Shown here in pieces: positions 49,246-60,000 of a DNA stretch of 60,000 bases. Positions within the stretch are counted from its first letter, which is position 1. Each line of letters begins with the position of its first letter. The notes beneath the pieces are model-generated. The model was not told the origin of the DNA. It worked only from the letters and a program-made list of their open reading frames with translations, and did not search any database. Location: contig NC_079875.1 in NCBI RefSeq assembly GCF_029227915.1, positions 5,458,001 through 5,518,000 on the forward strand. The letters run 5' to 3'. A program made the translations under genes and the position numbers. The stretch is from Hydractinia symbiolongicarpus. Lineage: Eukaryota; Cnidaria; Hydrozoa; Anthoathecata; Hydractiniidae.

Positions 49246-49707
49246 TGTTGTTGCGACAGACATACGTTGTTTTATAACTACAATTTTTGAAAAAGTGATA
49301 AATTAGATATACTATGGCAATATATATATATATTTTAATAAAAAAATACACTATTCTGTTTAAAAAGAAGTAAAATTGATTTACTTTTATAATTATATAG
49401 CTTTAATCATTTCATTTTTGTTTTCGGTCTGACGAAAGTTTCCGTCGCGATTGCGCGAGATCACACAGAGCTTGCGTTAAACATCAAAACAGATAATATT
49501 ATATAATTGCTTACAAAAGAAGCAGGAAAGTAGTTGAATGATACATTTTATGCTCTGAGGAATGATAAAAGAAAAAGTAGTTCAAAAATAAAGTTTATAT
49601 TTCAAGAAACGAGGAAGAAAAAAATCGCACCTAGTGTACCGAAAATTCTCGTTAATGGTCGTTTTAAAAATTGAAGACTGAACTAAATCAATCACTGTCG
49701 AAACAAC

Positions 49708-52700
49708 ATGGCCACGTTGGAAGGGAAAATGGAGGAGATGAAAGTTGATGAAAAACCTGAACGAAAAGAACAGCCCAAGAAGGAAAAAAAAAAGAAAGAA
49801 AAGCCAAAATCCTCTGATAAAGGAGGGCACCCTGTTGAGGTATAAAAAAATGACTTAACGAAACTAAACATTTTTAAGGATAATAAGTGCCAAATTTGGA
49901 TTTATTGGCCAGTTGTCAGAATAGATAGATAGCCTATACAATATAATTATTCCATAATTAGCACTCGTATGGCTAATAAAAAGTAGAATATTTTCATAGC
50001 CACTTAGATAGCCACTTTTCTTCTAATATTGATTCCATTATAGCACTAGATGTGCATATTTTACATGGCTAGCCTCACAAATATCGAGGGATATACCCTG
50101 TCTATTATTTCCAGGAGGGGCCATGGCTTAGATGGAGAGTCCTAGAGTATTTTGAGCTCCTTTTGAGCTATGCAGACCAAATTAGTAGGCCCTGCGCTCT
50201 ACTAGACAACTCCCGGCAACATTCAACAGCCCACACAGTGTGCCATCTCCCCAATTTCCCTCACATGGCTTGGGTTAATCCAGGGCTATAGTAACACTCA
50301 CTCACTCACGTTGAATCGCTGTCAAGAGGAATCCAACCCCGGTCTCCCACACAGAGTACGAGATATTTAACCACTAATCTACGGCGCCACTCAACTCCTA
50401 TCACATTTTAAATCCTCAGTCTCACCTTTGTGATTTAATTGTACGTGGGTTCCTACACGGCTCTCCATCGTTTTACAATAGCGGAAGAAAGTGGTAAAAA
50501 ACCTGTTTTTATGAGAGTTTGTTAGAGACAAAAGCGTGTTTTCTCCAGTTTTTTAACTTCCGTTGTATCAATTTCTTTCAATTTTTTAGGAAACGTTAAT
50601 AATAATAAGATACAACTTGTGTACTTTTCATTAAAAACAAAATGTGTCAGGAAAAGTTATCACGAAAGAACGTGTTTTCTCCGTAATAATCTCTTATAAA
50701 AGTGTGGTGTTTACCTCCTTCGATTGAAAATAAGCTGCGATTGAGTGTTAGTTTTCCCGAATTATCGTAAAAGTGTTTTGTTTTATACCTGTTTAAAATA
50801 TTTTTATTGTTTTATCATTCTTTACTAACATGGATTTAAACTTTTAATACTAAAATGTGTGCTGGCTAATGTATGAGAATTGTGGACAGACCCCAGACAT
50901 TAAATTTAGGGTATTCTTTTTTCCCTTTTTTATTTATTTTATTTATTTATTTCACGAATGTTTTACAAGGATGGCCATTTCAGACATTATAAAGTCTGTT
51001 ATCAACATGGGTCCTTGGAATAAATAGGATAAAAAAAAATATTAGTAACAATAAAACAAGAAAATGTAAATGTACAATAAAAACGGTGAGTATAAAATAT
51101 ATAAACTGCAAAAAACACACAGACAAAAGGCTAAAAATCAAAATACCACACTAGAAAATGAGTTGATCAAGACGAAAAAAAAAAAAAAATAGCCATAAAA
51201 AGGACTAAATACGCAGATAATATTCTCTCAGTTGCGACTTAAAAATATTGTATGATTCACATTTTCTAATGTCCAACGGGAGTGTATTGTAAATATGTGC
51301 TCCAGTGTAACAGAAAGATCCACGAGCATATTCCAAACGAAGATTAGGTAATTTCAAGCTATTTCTGTTGTTACGTGTGTTTCTTGTGTGGTTTGTTTTT
51401 GTGAAGTAATTTTTAAAATTTTCACACACATCGTTGTCCAAGCAACGGCGAATGAAATTACAAGCTTGCATTTCTATCATATTGACAGTATCAGGTGGTG
51501 TCAAGAATTGATTTCCAATAATTGAAGTTGCTCGTCTATGTAAAGATTGGAGTTTGAGTAGTTGTGTCTGAGAATTCTTAAGGTGAACAAATCCGCAATA
51601 TGTTAATACTGGTTGAATCATTGTTTGAAAAATTGCCAATGCAGCTTTATCTGTATCAGCGGTCGAATGCGATATAGTAAACGTAATCTACCGGAAGCTT
51701 TTTGATACGTTAAATCAAAGTTGCTGCTCAAATTCAATGATGGTTCGATAAGTACACCAAGATATTTATACGTGGATGTTACCCTCACAGTTTGGTAGCC
51801 GTAAGTTACGTTTAATGAGCTGTTTTGTTTAGAGAGGTTATTTTTCGAACCAAATAACATTGCTTTAGTTTTTCCTGCTCCGAGATTTAAAATTAATTCA
51901 TTTTCCAAACACCATGCAAGTACACAATTCATGTCGGATGAAAGACAGGTTTCTATGATCTGTAAGTCCTTACCAGAAACAAATAAAACAGTATCGTCTG
52001 CATATTTGACTACTTCAGAGTGTTTCACTACGGTACAAAGATCATTGAAAAATATAATAAATAGTAGTGGGCCCAAAATTGACCCTTGTGGTACTCCACT
52101 ATTGACTGGATGTTCATCAGACAAAGAATTTTTGTATTGAACTTGCTGAAATCTACCAAACAAATAGTCTGTGAACCACTCGTGTTTGTCTCCAACAATT
52201 CCAAAACTGCTTAATTTTGACAGTAGTTTACCATGACTTAATATGTCGAATGCTTTTGTGAGGTCTAAAAATACGGCACCGACCATTTTGCCATCGTTAA
52301 CCTTCAATTTCACAGTGTCGATAAAGATTGTTGCAGCCAGTTAAGTTGAGCGACGAGGCCTGAAACCGAACTGGTTGTTGTTTATTAAATTGTTACTTTC
52401 CAGATATGCAGTCAATTGTTCATGCACAACTTTTTTAATCACCTTGGATATAGCTGGAATAACAGATATTGGTCTATAGTTATTAACAGATGACTTTGCG
52501 CCAGATTTGAAAAGTGGTAACACTTTGGTGCGTTTCCAGTCACTTGGAAAAGTTGAAGTTTCGAAAGACATGTTAATAATATATGTCAGTGGTGAAGCGA
52601 TTACCTCCATGCAGTCTTTGAGTAACCAGGATGGTAGATCATCTAGCCCAACAGACTTTTTACGTTTTAATGATTGTAGATGTTTCATGGTTTCATTAAC

Positions 52701-55700
52701 AGTGATTGGTTTAAGTCGAAATTTTGGGTTAGATTTACTCGGTATTTCTTTATGATATTTCCAGACGGAGTTTGTCAACACAAAAGCAGATCTTTTAAGT
52801 GAATATACAACATTAGAAAAAAATCTACAAAACGCATTAGCAATAGAATGTTGATCGGTTACCAATTTCTCGTCGATTTGTATAGTAGTATTCACTTGAG
52901 AGTTCGATCTAAGTGGAAATACTTTTTTTATCGACCGCCAGAAGGATTCTGGATTTCCGGTGTTCTCCTCAAATAACTGTCGCTGATACGTATTCTTTGC
53001 TTTACGAACTTTATTATTAACCTTGTTTCTTTTTTTTTTATAAGCGGTGATATCTGCTTCTGATTTGGTTTTACGCGATTTTCGTAACAAATTGTCGCGT
53101 GAGTTCATCTCCTTCTTGAGATCAACAGTCATCCAATCACATGGCTTACCGCAAACTTTTTTACGAATTAATGGAGCCATGGAATCGTAGGTGCGATATA
53201 TAATTCCCTTTAACAAAGACCATGCTTTATTGACGTTCGTTGAATTATAAACATCTTGAAAATTCTGTGATGAAAGTGTTTGACAAAATTTATCTTTGTC
53301 ATAATTTCGATAGTTTCGACAATTTATTGTTTTGCTAACAAAACGGGTGTGATGTTGTTTTCTAATACAACATATAAGGTCATGGTCACTAAAAGAAATG
53401 GGGATGACTTTGGTATCCGCTATAACTGTGCAATTAGTTGTAGCGATAATGTCGATAAGAGTTTGTGACGTTTCCGCTATTCGGGTTGGTGATTTAATGA
53501 CTTGTTTAAAACCGTGTAAAGCTGTTTTAATCCCAACATGATCGTTTCTTTTCAGAAAATCGACATTAAGGTCCCCTAAGATTATAACTTCTTTGATACC
53601 GTCTAATGTTAATGACAGTACATCAGATAGAAGAGATGAAAAATCTTTATTAAGATACTTTGAATTATCCGGGGGTCTATAAATTACGGATTACATTTTT
53701 TGGACATATTTCTAACCAAATACCTTCAATTTCTTTTATTTCTAGATCGTGTCGCCTTTTATAAATAACATGATCAGCAACATAAAATGCTACTCCGCCT
53801 CCTTTTCCAAATTTACGAGATTTGTGTATAAATGTGTATCCATTAATTGCAAACATGTCCTCCGGTTCATCTCCCGTATGTATTTCTGTAAGAGAAAAAA
53901 TGTCGATTTTTCTGTTTTTTATAAGAATGTTCGAAATCTCAGCAAAATTTGCCCATAGACCTCTAACGTTCAGGTGAAACATATTCATACCCTTTGCATT
54001 AGTAAATTCACGGATTTCATCTGTGGCATTAGGTCCAGGCACTTTTCAACATCGCCGCTTAAAAGCAACAACACAAACAACCATCTGCTTCGTCTAGAGA
54101 AATATACTAGCGTTTTGCTAAGACTTGTAAAAAAGCACGATTCAATGTTACAAATACCACTACTCTCGACAATATCCATACCACTTTTAAAATAAAGCGA
54201 ATAGTTTTCATTTGAGCATAAGTAAAAACGTTTTTGCAGCAATAATACAACAAATAATAGAGCAGCCATAAACGCTGCTGCTTTCTGTGCTGCCATTTTG
54301 CGTCATGTAAATGGCCTATTCTTGGATCATTGATCATCTTGCGTCATGTAAATGGCCTATTCTTGGATCGGGGTTAAAATTATCAAATTTTAAAACAGAA
54401 AACAAGAAACTTAAGAAATATGAGTGGTATATATATAGAAAGGATATTTAAATACCATACGTTTATGAAAACAGGATTAGTGTAGTAGATTTGTGTGTTC
54501 ATTTCTTCATAAAACATCAAAAGTTTGGCTACTTATAAAGACAGTTGTACTTGCTATAACTTGAATATTAAATTCAACATTTTTGTTGAAAATATAATCA
54601 GATAATTTCACGCATGTTAACTTGGATCCAAGAATTACCCCATCACACCCTGGGTTGTTCTTAGGGACACATTGTTAATTTGACTCGCCCACCTCAGCAT
54701 ATTTATTTGTGAGTTTGTACTAATTGAAAAACCAAGACAAACAACTTTTTATGTGGTATACACGCAATTTAGATGTTAGGGAGTGTTACAAACAAAACTG
54801 AACTTGCACGGTGACTTATAAACAAAACTGAACTTACACGGTGACTTTCAACTTTTTAGCACCTCAAAAAAACTTTTTGTATCAAAAAATATATCTTGTG
54901 TGGATAAAGTTCAATAATTATATATTAGTTTCTTTCTGCTATAGCATTTCCTAAAAATAACCAAAAAAATTATTTATTTAAATTTACCTTTCCTGCCCAC
55001 TCTGTTTTGAAATGAGGTGCTGGGAAGAGGTTATATAAATTTAAAATTCACCTTTTTTTTCTTGCTTATGAACATTCTTGGAAATGTGTTTATGAGCAGT
55101 GCCTTGACCATGTCAATATGAATTATTAAAGGTAAAAAACGTTATTGTAAGCTTAAGACAAAATTGTGACAATTGATACCCTGCAATTTTTTTAGTTTTG
55201 AAAGCAAAATTTTGAGTCTTGCGCTTTTCTTACTTGAATTATTGGAAAAATCTGAGACTTGTGTTCTATAAAAGAGATGTGTATATTCTGTGTTGTTCCA
55301 AAAACCTTGTCACCATAAGTATGTTGAACAAAATAATATACTGTGTATAGTTAAACTACTAAACTGGCTCAGTGTTGTTATATGTGTTGCTTATACATCA
55401 TTAAACCCACTTAGGTATTTTTACCATTCTATACTTTGAACGCTCATATTTTGTGATCATCCTGGTAGGAATTTTGTTTAGTGTACCAAACAGGAAGGCT
55501 TTTAAACTGCCATTTCAATTCGTTTCTAAAGCTAACTATATTATACTGTTCTTTTTAGCTTAATCCTCTGCCAAGCTACATAGAAGAACGTATTAAATTT
55601 TTTGATGAACTTAAAGCACAATATGACGCTGAAATTGAAGGTTAGCTTTTTGATATTACTCATAATAATTGGCATATATAATGTTTAATCCTCAACTGCT

Positions 55701-58700
55701 TTTCTTTTCTTTTAAATTTTATATAGCAGTTATATGTTTAGGGTTGTTAGTTACTCAGTATGAACTAAATGTTTGGTAATTGCCTTTGTTTATTAATTAT
55801 AATTATATGCTTTTGAATTCACCTTGTATCACAAAGTTATTGTTCTTGAATGAAAATCTTGGGTTTTTAACAGTCCTCACAATACCACTATGTAAATGTC
55901 AAACCATCAATTTTTATTTCCTTAAGGTTACTGTAAAAGAAACAATTTTTTTTGAGGTTTTTAGCAAAAAATTCATGACATATAGAAAAAAAATTCTCTT
56001 TCGGATAATAAATTTTAGACTCAAAATTTTAATTTGTAAAACGTATGGTGAAAAAAAGGATAGTGTGTGTTTATTTCATTATATTTTCTTTTTGAAAAAT
56101 TAACATCTCACGAAAATAACACCATCAAATAAGTCTTTCATCAAGCATTCAGAAACAAAAAAAAAATAAGAAAAAATATAAAAGTATTGATAAGTTATAA
56201 GGGTTTTTTCTGAGAGTACTCATTAAAGGAGTTTTTTCCTTTACAGTATCCTTAACTTAATTTAGGGAACAAAAACACGACAGGTGTTGATTTTTTCTTG
56301 CCATGTCAATTAGATAACTGCAACATAAAAATAAGTAAATAAACAATCGTTAAACAATTTAAAACCGTGCCCATCATATTTTTGATGCACAAAATTTAGT
56401 GTACCAATGTTGAAATAGGCCACTTGGTTTTGTTAAGGAGATGTAAGCATTTGCTTTTTCTTTCAGCTAAGGAAAAGAAACCAATAAAGATAACCCTTCC
56501 AGATGGCAAAGAAGTTGAAGGATCGGCATGGAAAACAACTCCTTATGAAGTTGCACAAGGCATAAGGTAAGATATTCTTCAAACTTAATCAACCCTTATG
56601 TCAAGCTTGTATTCTTTACTTTAAATTCTTCAATCAGTTTAACTTGCACTATTCAATTGCACAATTTTTTCGCCTATTTTTAATATGATATGAGTGTCAA
56701 AATATGTGTTATACACGTGGTCCCTTTTTCTTTTTCTTAGAGAACCAAAAAAACATTTAAACCCAATATACAATAAGCAATGATGATGAACTTACTTACA
56801 TTGCTTGAAGCATGTTGTGATATTAGAAAATTGTCTGAGCTTAAAGAATTTATTTTTTGTTTATGGTTCTCTTATAGAACCACATATACCATTTAAACCC
56901 AAAAAAAAAGCATTGATGATCAAACTTACCTACATTGCTTGAAGCATGTTGTGATATTCCAAAATTGGTCTGAGCTTGGAAGAATGTATTGCTCCTTTTT
57001 TGATTCTTTCTTTCTCTCTTTTAAAGAAGCGACTCTAACATTTAAACCCAATATACAATAAGCATTGATGATCAAACTTACCTACATTGCTTGAAGCATG
57101 TTGTGATATTTCAAAATTGGTCTGAGCTTGGAAGAATGTATTGCTCCTTTTTTGATTCTTTCTTTCTTTCTTTTAAAGAAGCAACTCTAACATTTAAACC
57201 CAATATACAATAAGCATTGATGATCAAACTTACCTACATTGCTTGAAGCATGTTGTGATATTCAAAAATTGGTCTGAGCTTGGAAGAATGTATTGCTCCT
57301 TTTTTGATTCTTTCTTTCTCTCTTTTAAAGAAGAAACTCTAACATTTAAACCCAATTTACACTAAGCATTGATGACAAACTTACCTACATTGCTTGAAGC
57401 ATGTTGTGATATTCAAAAATTGGTCTGAGCTTGGAAGAATGTATTGCTCCTTTTTTGATTTTTTCTTTCTCTCTTTTAAAGAAGCAACTCTAACATTTAA
57501 ACCCAATTTACAATAAGCATTGATGATCAAACTTACCTACATTGCTTGAAGCATGTTGTGATATTCAAAATTGGTCTGAGCTTAAAAGAATGTAATTTTT
57601 GTTTATGATTCTCCTATAGAACCAAATATACCGTTTAAACCCAATATAAAATAACCATTGATGATCAAACTTACCTACATTGCTTGAACCTTGTCATGAT
57701 ATTAGAAAACTATCTGAGCTTAAAAGAATGCATTTTTTTGTTTATGGTTCTTTTATAGAACCTAATATACCATTTAAACCCAATTACACTAATCATTGAT
57801 GATCAAACTTACCTACATTGCTTGAAGCAGGTTGTGATATTAGAAAACTATCTGAGCTTGGAAGAATGTATTGCTCCTTTTTTGTTTCTTTCTCTCTTTT
57901 AAAGAAGCAACTCTAACATTTAAACCCAATTTACAATAAGCATTGATGATCAAACTTACCTACATTGCTTGAAGCTTGTTGTGATATTAGTAATTTGTCT
58001 GAGCTTAAAAGATTGTATTTTTTGTTTATGGTTCTTTTATAGAACCACATATACCATTTAAACCCAATATACAATAAGCATTGATGATCAAGCTTACCTA
58101 CATTGCTTGAAGCATGTTGTGATATTCAAAAATTGGTCTGAGCTTGGAAGAATGTATTGCTCCTTTTTTGTTTCTTTCTTTCTCTCTTTTAAAGAAGCAA
58201 CTCTAACATTTAAACCCAATTTACAATAAGCATTGATGATCAAACTTACCTACATTGCTTGAACCTTGTCGTGATATTAGAAAACTATCTGAGCTTAAAA
58301 GAATGCATTTTTTGTTTATGGTTCTTTTATAGAACCACATATACCATTTAAACCCAATATACAATAAGCATTGATGATCAAGCTTACCTACATTGCTTGA
58401 AGCATGTTGTGATATTCAAAAATTGGTCTGAGCTTGGAAGAATGTATTGCTCCTTTTTTGTTTCTTTCTTTCTCTCTCTTTTAAAGAAGCAACTCTAACA
58501 TTTAAACCCAATTTACAATAAGCATTGATGATCAAACTTACCTACATTGCTTGAAGCTTGTTGTGATATTAGCAATTTGTCTGAGCTTAAAAGATTGTAT
58601 TTTTTGTTTATGGTTCTTTTATAGAACCACATATACCATTTAAACCCAATATACAATAAGCATTGATGATCAAACTTACCTACATTGCTTGAAGCATGTT

Positions 58701-59896
58701 GTGATATTAGAAAATGATCTGAGCTTAGCAAAATTATTTCTATAATTTATTCTTTTTTATGTGCAAACTTTATTTTTTTTATTACATTTATTTGTCAAAA
58801 TTTTTTTACATTTAACTTTAGTCAAGGATTGGCGGATAATGCTGTCATTGCAAAGGTAGGTTATTGACTTTTCTTCATGCAAAATTTACTTTTTAAAGTT
58901 CCATTAAGCGTATTAAATCTGGGATAGGTGGGATTTGGAGTTACGTCAAAAGTTACGTGCCTCTTCATGTTTTGACATGCTTATCCATTTTGAATCAAAC
59001 TTTGCACATTTATTGTATATACATCATGAAAGAAACAAATTAGCAGCATTTCCTGGTTTTTACATAGTTCTTATAAATGAAGGTCAAAAATTGCCCAAAA
59101 ATACGTTTTAACTTAAAAGGTAATTGCAGTATTATCGTTATTAGGTTAATGGAGTTTTGTGGGATCTTGATCGTGTTTTGGAAGATGACAGTAAAGTTGA
59201 AATACTGAAGTTTGATCACACTGAAGGTAAAATTTAGATTTTCTTTATAAAAAAAAAAATTAAGTTGTTAACTTGCTGCATAAGGGGTCGCTGACGCATT
59301 ACAACTAGTCACGCCTTCGTAAAAACTAGAATGTTTGGGATTAAGCAGACACCTTACAGTTAAAAAGGAAAATTGAATAAAACATAACATTTCTGCACAA
59401 AAATCCTCTTTAATATCAGCCTGGCCCTGTTTTTGTAGACCTTTCAAAAAACAAAAATGTAACATCACCGTCTGGCATTTAGATTTTGCCAATGCTAATG
59501 CCAAGTTGTTGACAAATCAGGCAAACAAATGGCATTTCACATAAACAAAGTTTTGCTGATGTAAAAAAAAAATGTTAAGAAAGAAAAATTTGGTTGAGTT
59601 AAAAATAGACATTAAACTCCTCAGTTTAAAATTTGTTTTATTTCTAAGGTCAACAGGTATTCTGGCATTCCAGTGCACATATATTGGGTGAGGCAATGGA
59701 ACGACATTACGGTGGTTGTTTATGTTATGGTCCGCCAATTGAAGATGGCTTTTATTATGATATGCACATGGAACATCGTCAAGTTTCAAGTAACGACTTT
59801 AAAAATCTTGAAACTATTGTTAAAAAAGTTCAAAAAGAAAAGCAGCCTTTCATTCGACTTGAGATGAAGAAGGAAGACTTGCTAAAGATGTTTGCG
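49708..59896 (+). CDS. TARS1: Cytosolic threonyl-tRNA synthetase, first six coding exons
   Basis: Exons 49708-49839, 55559-55640, 56467-56566, 58822-58855, 59145-59226 and 59649-59896 give 226 codons in one frame and continue past the window. The enzyme charges tRNA-Thr with threonine in the cytosol. Order: a lysine-rich N-terminal extension ([19 protein letters not shown]), usual in animal TARS1; [20 protein letters not shown]; the TGS domain ([20 protein letters not shown], then [20 protein letters not shown]), about residues 78-143; then the editing domain with [19 protein letters not shown], whose HxxxH pair (about residues 150 and 154) is the proofreading site, and [12 protein letters not shown]. 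The catalytic class II core lies outside the window. The ATG has A at -3 and G at +4. Exon 58822-58855 is only 34 nt. Introns are 5.7 kb (LINE, SINE), 0.8 kb, 2.3 kb (satellite), 0.3 kb and 0.4 kb. Confidence 0.95.
50047..50390 (-). mobile_element. tRNA-derived SINE, copy 3 in TARS1 intron 1
   Basis: Nearly identical body to copy 1, including GCGCCGTAGATTAGTGGTTA at the minus-strand 5' end. The B box has one change (GGTTGGATTCC). It is antisense to TARS1. Confidence 0.8.
50391..50924. other. TARS1 intron 1 between the SINE and the LINE
   Basis: AT-rich, no feature recognised. Confidence 0.5.
51618..52340 (-). pseudogene. LINE reverse transcriptase palm domain
   Basis: Carries [20 protein letters not shown] (first catalytic Asp), [34 protein letters not shown] (YADD catalytic pair), [13 protein letters not shown] and [15 protein letters not shown] frameshift near 51648 separates it from the C-terminal frame at 51639-51205. 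Confidence 0.85.
52341..53690 (-). pseudogene. LINE endonuclease end and reverse transcriptase start
   Basis: Continuous frame on the minus strand from [15 protein letters not shown] (about 53690) to RPRRST and TAA 52341-52343. It includes the endonuclease motifs GDLNVDFL and SDHDLI, the basic linker, and reverse transcriptase fingers ([40 protein letters not shown]). The frame resumes just after the stop as [18 protein letters not shown], so a single point change may have closed it. Confidence 0.8.
54371..55558. other. TARS1 intron 1, 3' part
   Basis: AT-rich intron sequence. A short duplication (ACAAACAAAACTGAACTTGCACGGTGACTT-type, two units) lies at about 54789-54846. Nothing else recognised. 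Confidence 0.5.
55641..56466. other. TARS1 intron 2
   Basis: AT-rich. The ORF at 55780-56103 is low complexity and has no family resemblance. No other feature seen. Confidence 0.5.
56740..58735. repeat. Two-subtype satellite array, 14 units, in TARS1 intron 3
   Basis: Units start at about 56754, 56891, 57039, 57190, 57342, 57494, 57632, 57771, 57919, 58057, 58209, 58346, 58500 and 58637. Most begin CATTTAAACCCAATATACAA and share GATCAAACTTACCTACATTG and TTGAAGCATGTTGTGATATT. Type A units (about 138 bp) end in a 17-bp hairpin, GGTTCTTTTATAGAACC. Type B units (about 150 bp) end in a pyrimidine tract, TTCTTTCTTTCTCTCTTTTA, then AAGAAGCAACTC. The order is A, B, B, B, B, A, A, B, A, B, A, B, A and a final partial unit, so the last part is an A+B dimer of about 289 bp. 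Confidence 0.92.
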
Positions 59897-60000
59897 GTAG
59901 GTTGTTTACCTCTTCATGTGCTTTGTTTTGTTGCTATAGCTCTTTTTTTACCATGTTGATTTTGTGTACTTTTATTTTCACTATGGTTTTTTATTTTAGT

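Larger units (their letters stand above)
50925..54370 (-). mobile_element. CR1/L2-like LINE, nearly full length, antisense in TARS1 intron 1
   Basis: Minus strand, 5' to 3': a hydrophobic leader ending [11 protein letters not shown] (54296-54040); an apurinic-type endonuclease ([43 protein letters not shown]; 54035-53350); a linker rich in K and R; reverse transcriptase (53216-51640) with [31 protein letters not shown] and the catalytic YADDT; a C-terminal segment (51639-51205) ending LREYYLRI; and a 3' tail of AAATAAAT units at about 50932-50955. Lesions: frameshifts near 54040, 53690 and 51648, and a TAA at 52341-52343. Few lesions over about 1,000 codons imply recent insertion. The 5' end has two copies of a 31-bp block (54298-54328, 54340-54370). 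Confidence 0.85.

Noticed and set aside
58513-58731. Minus-strand ORF with internal protein repeats across the TARS1 satellite
   Set aside because: It exists because type A units are 138 bp, a multiple of three. Type B units are not, so the frame breaks throughout the array. Most likely an accident of the repeat.

Overview
This is a window of AT-rich, intron-dense animal nuclear DNA. Short exons lie among long introns with GT..AG junctions, and remnants of several transposon classes are interspersed. The conserved genes are clearly metazoan. The HIRAN-type repeat ORFs, the Helitron remnant and the style of LINE 3' ends suggest a cnidarian, perhaps a medusozoan or hydrozoan. That placement comes from recognition of repeat style and was not tested by any search.

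Layout. 1-1548: two-exon pogo/Tigger-like DDE transposase pseudogene (-), cut by the left window edge. 2003-2524: short HIRAN-like ORF (+), divergent from the transposase. 3290-4670: degraded Helitron Rep/helicase (-), split by a second, broken HIRAN-like fragment. 6057-36248: CHD1 chromatin remodeler (+). I could join 34 coding exons into one continuous 1,796-codon reading frame; the exon with the start codon was not found. Its introns hold two inverted-repeat elements (7788-8530, 8583-9636), a direct duplication (10041-10655), a dead LINE (about 15900-16880) and, on the opposite strand of the 8.7-kb sixth intron, an FGF-family gene (18057-18686). 38719-45945: PSMC3 / Rpt5 proteasome ATPase (-), complete in five exons (428 aa), with LINE and SINE debris in its 4.6-kb first intron. 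49164-49245: tRNA-Ser(GCU) (-). 49708-59896 and beyond: cytosolic threonyl-tRNA synthetase TARS1 (+), first six coding exons, cut by the right edge. TARS1 intron 1 carries an antisense CR1/L2-like LINE of about 3.4 kb and a SINE. Intron 3 is largely a 14-unit, 2-kb tandem array.

The host genes are housekeeping functions (chromatin remodelling, proteasome, translation) with no evident functional link. The items most worth follow-up are the nested antisense FGF-like gene whose C-terminal region is not basic where heparin-binding FGFs are, the two-subtype satellite in TARS1 with a splice-donor-like motif on the minus strand of nearly every unit, a tRNA-derived SINE family with four local copies, and the recurrent HIRAN ORFs beside two different transposon types. 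I found no clear evidence of a new multi-gene system; the accessory content is mainly mobile elements.
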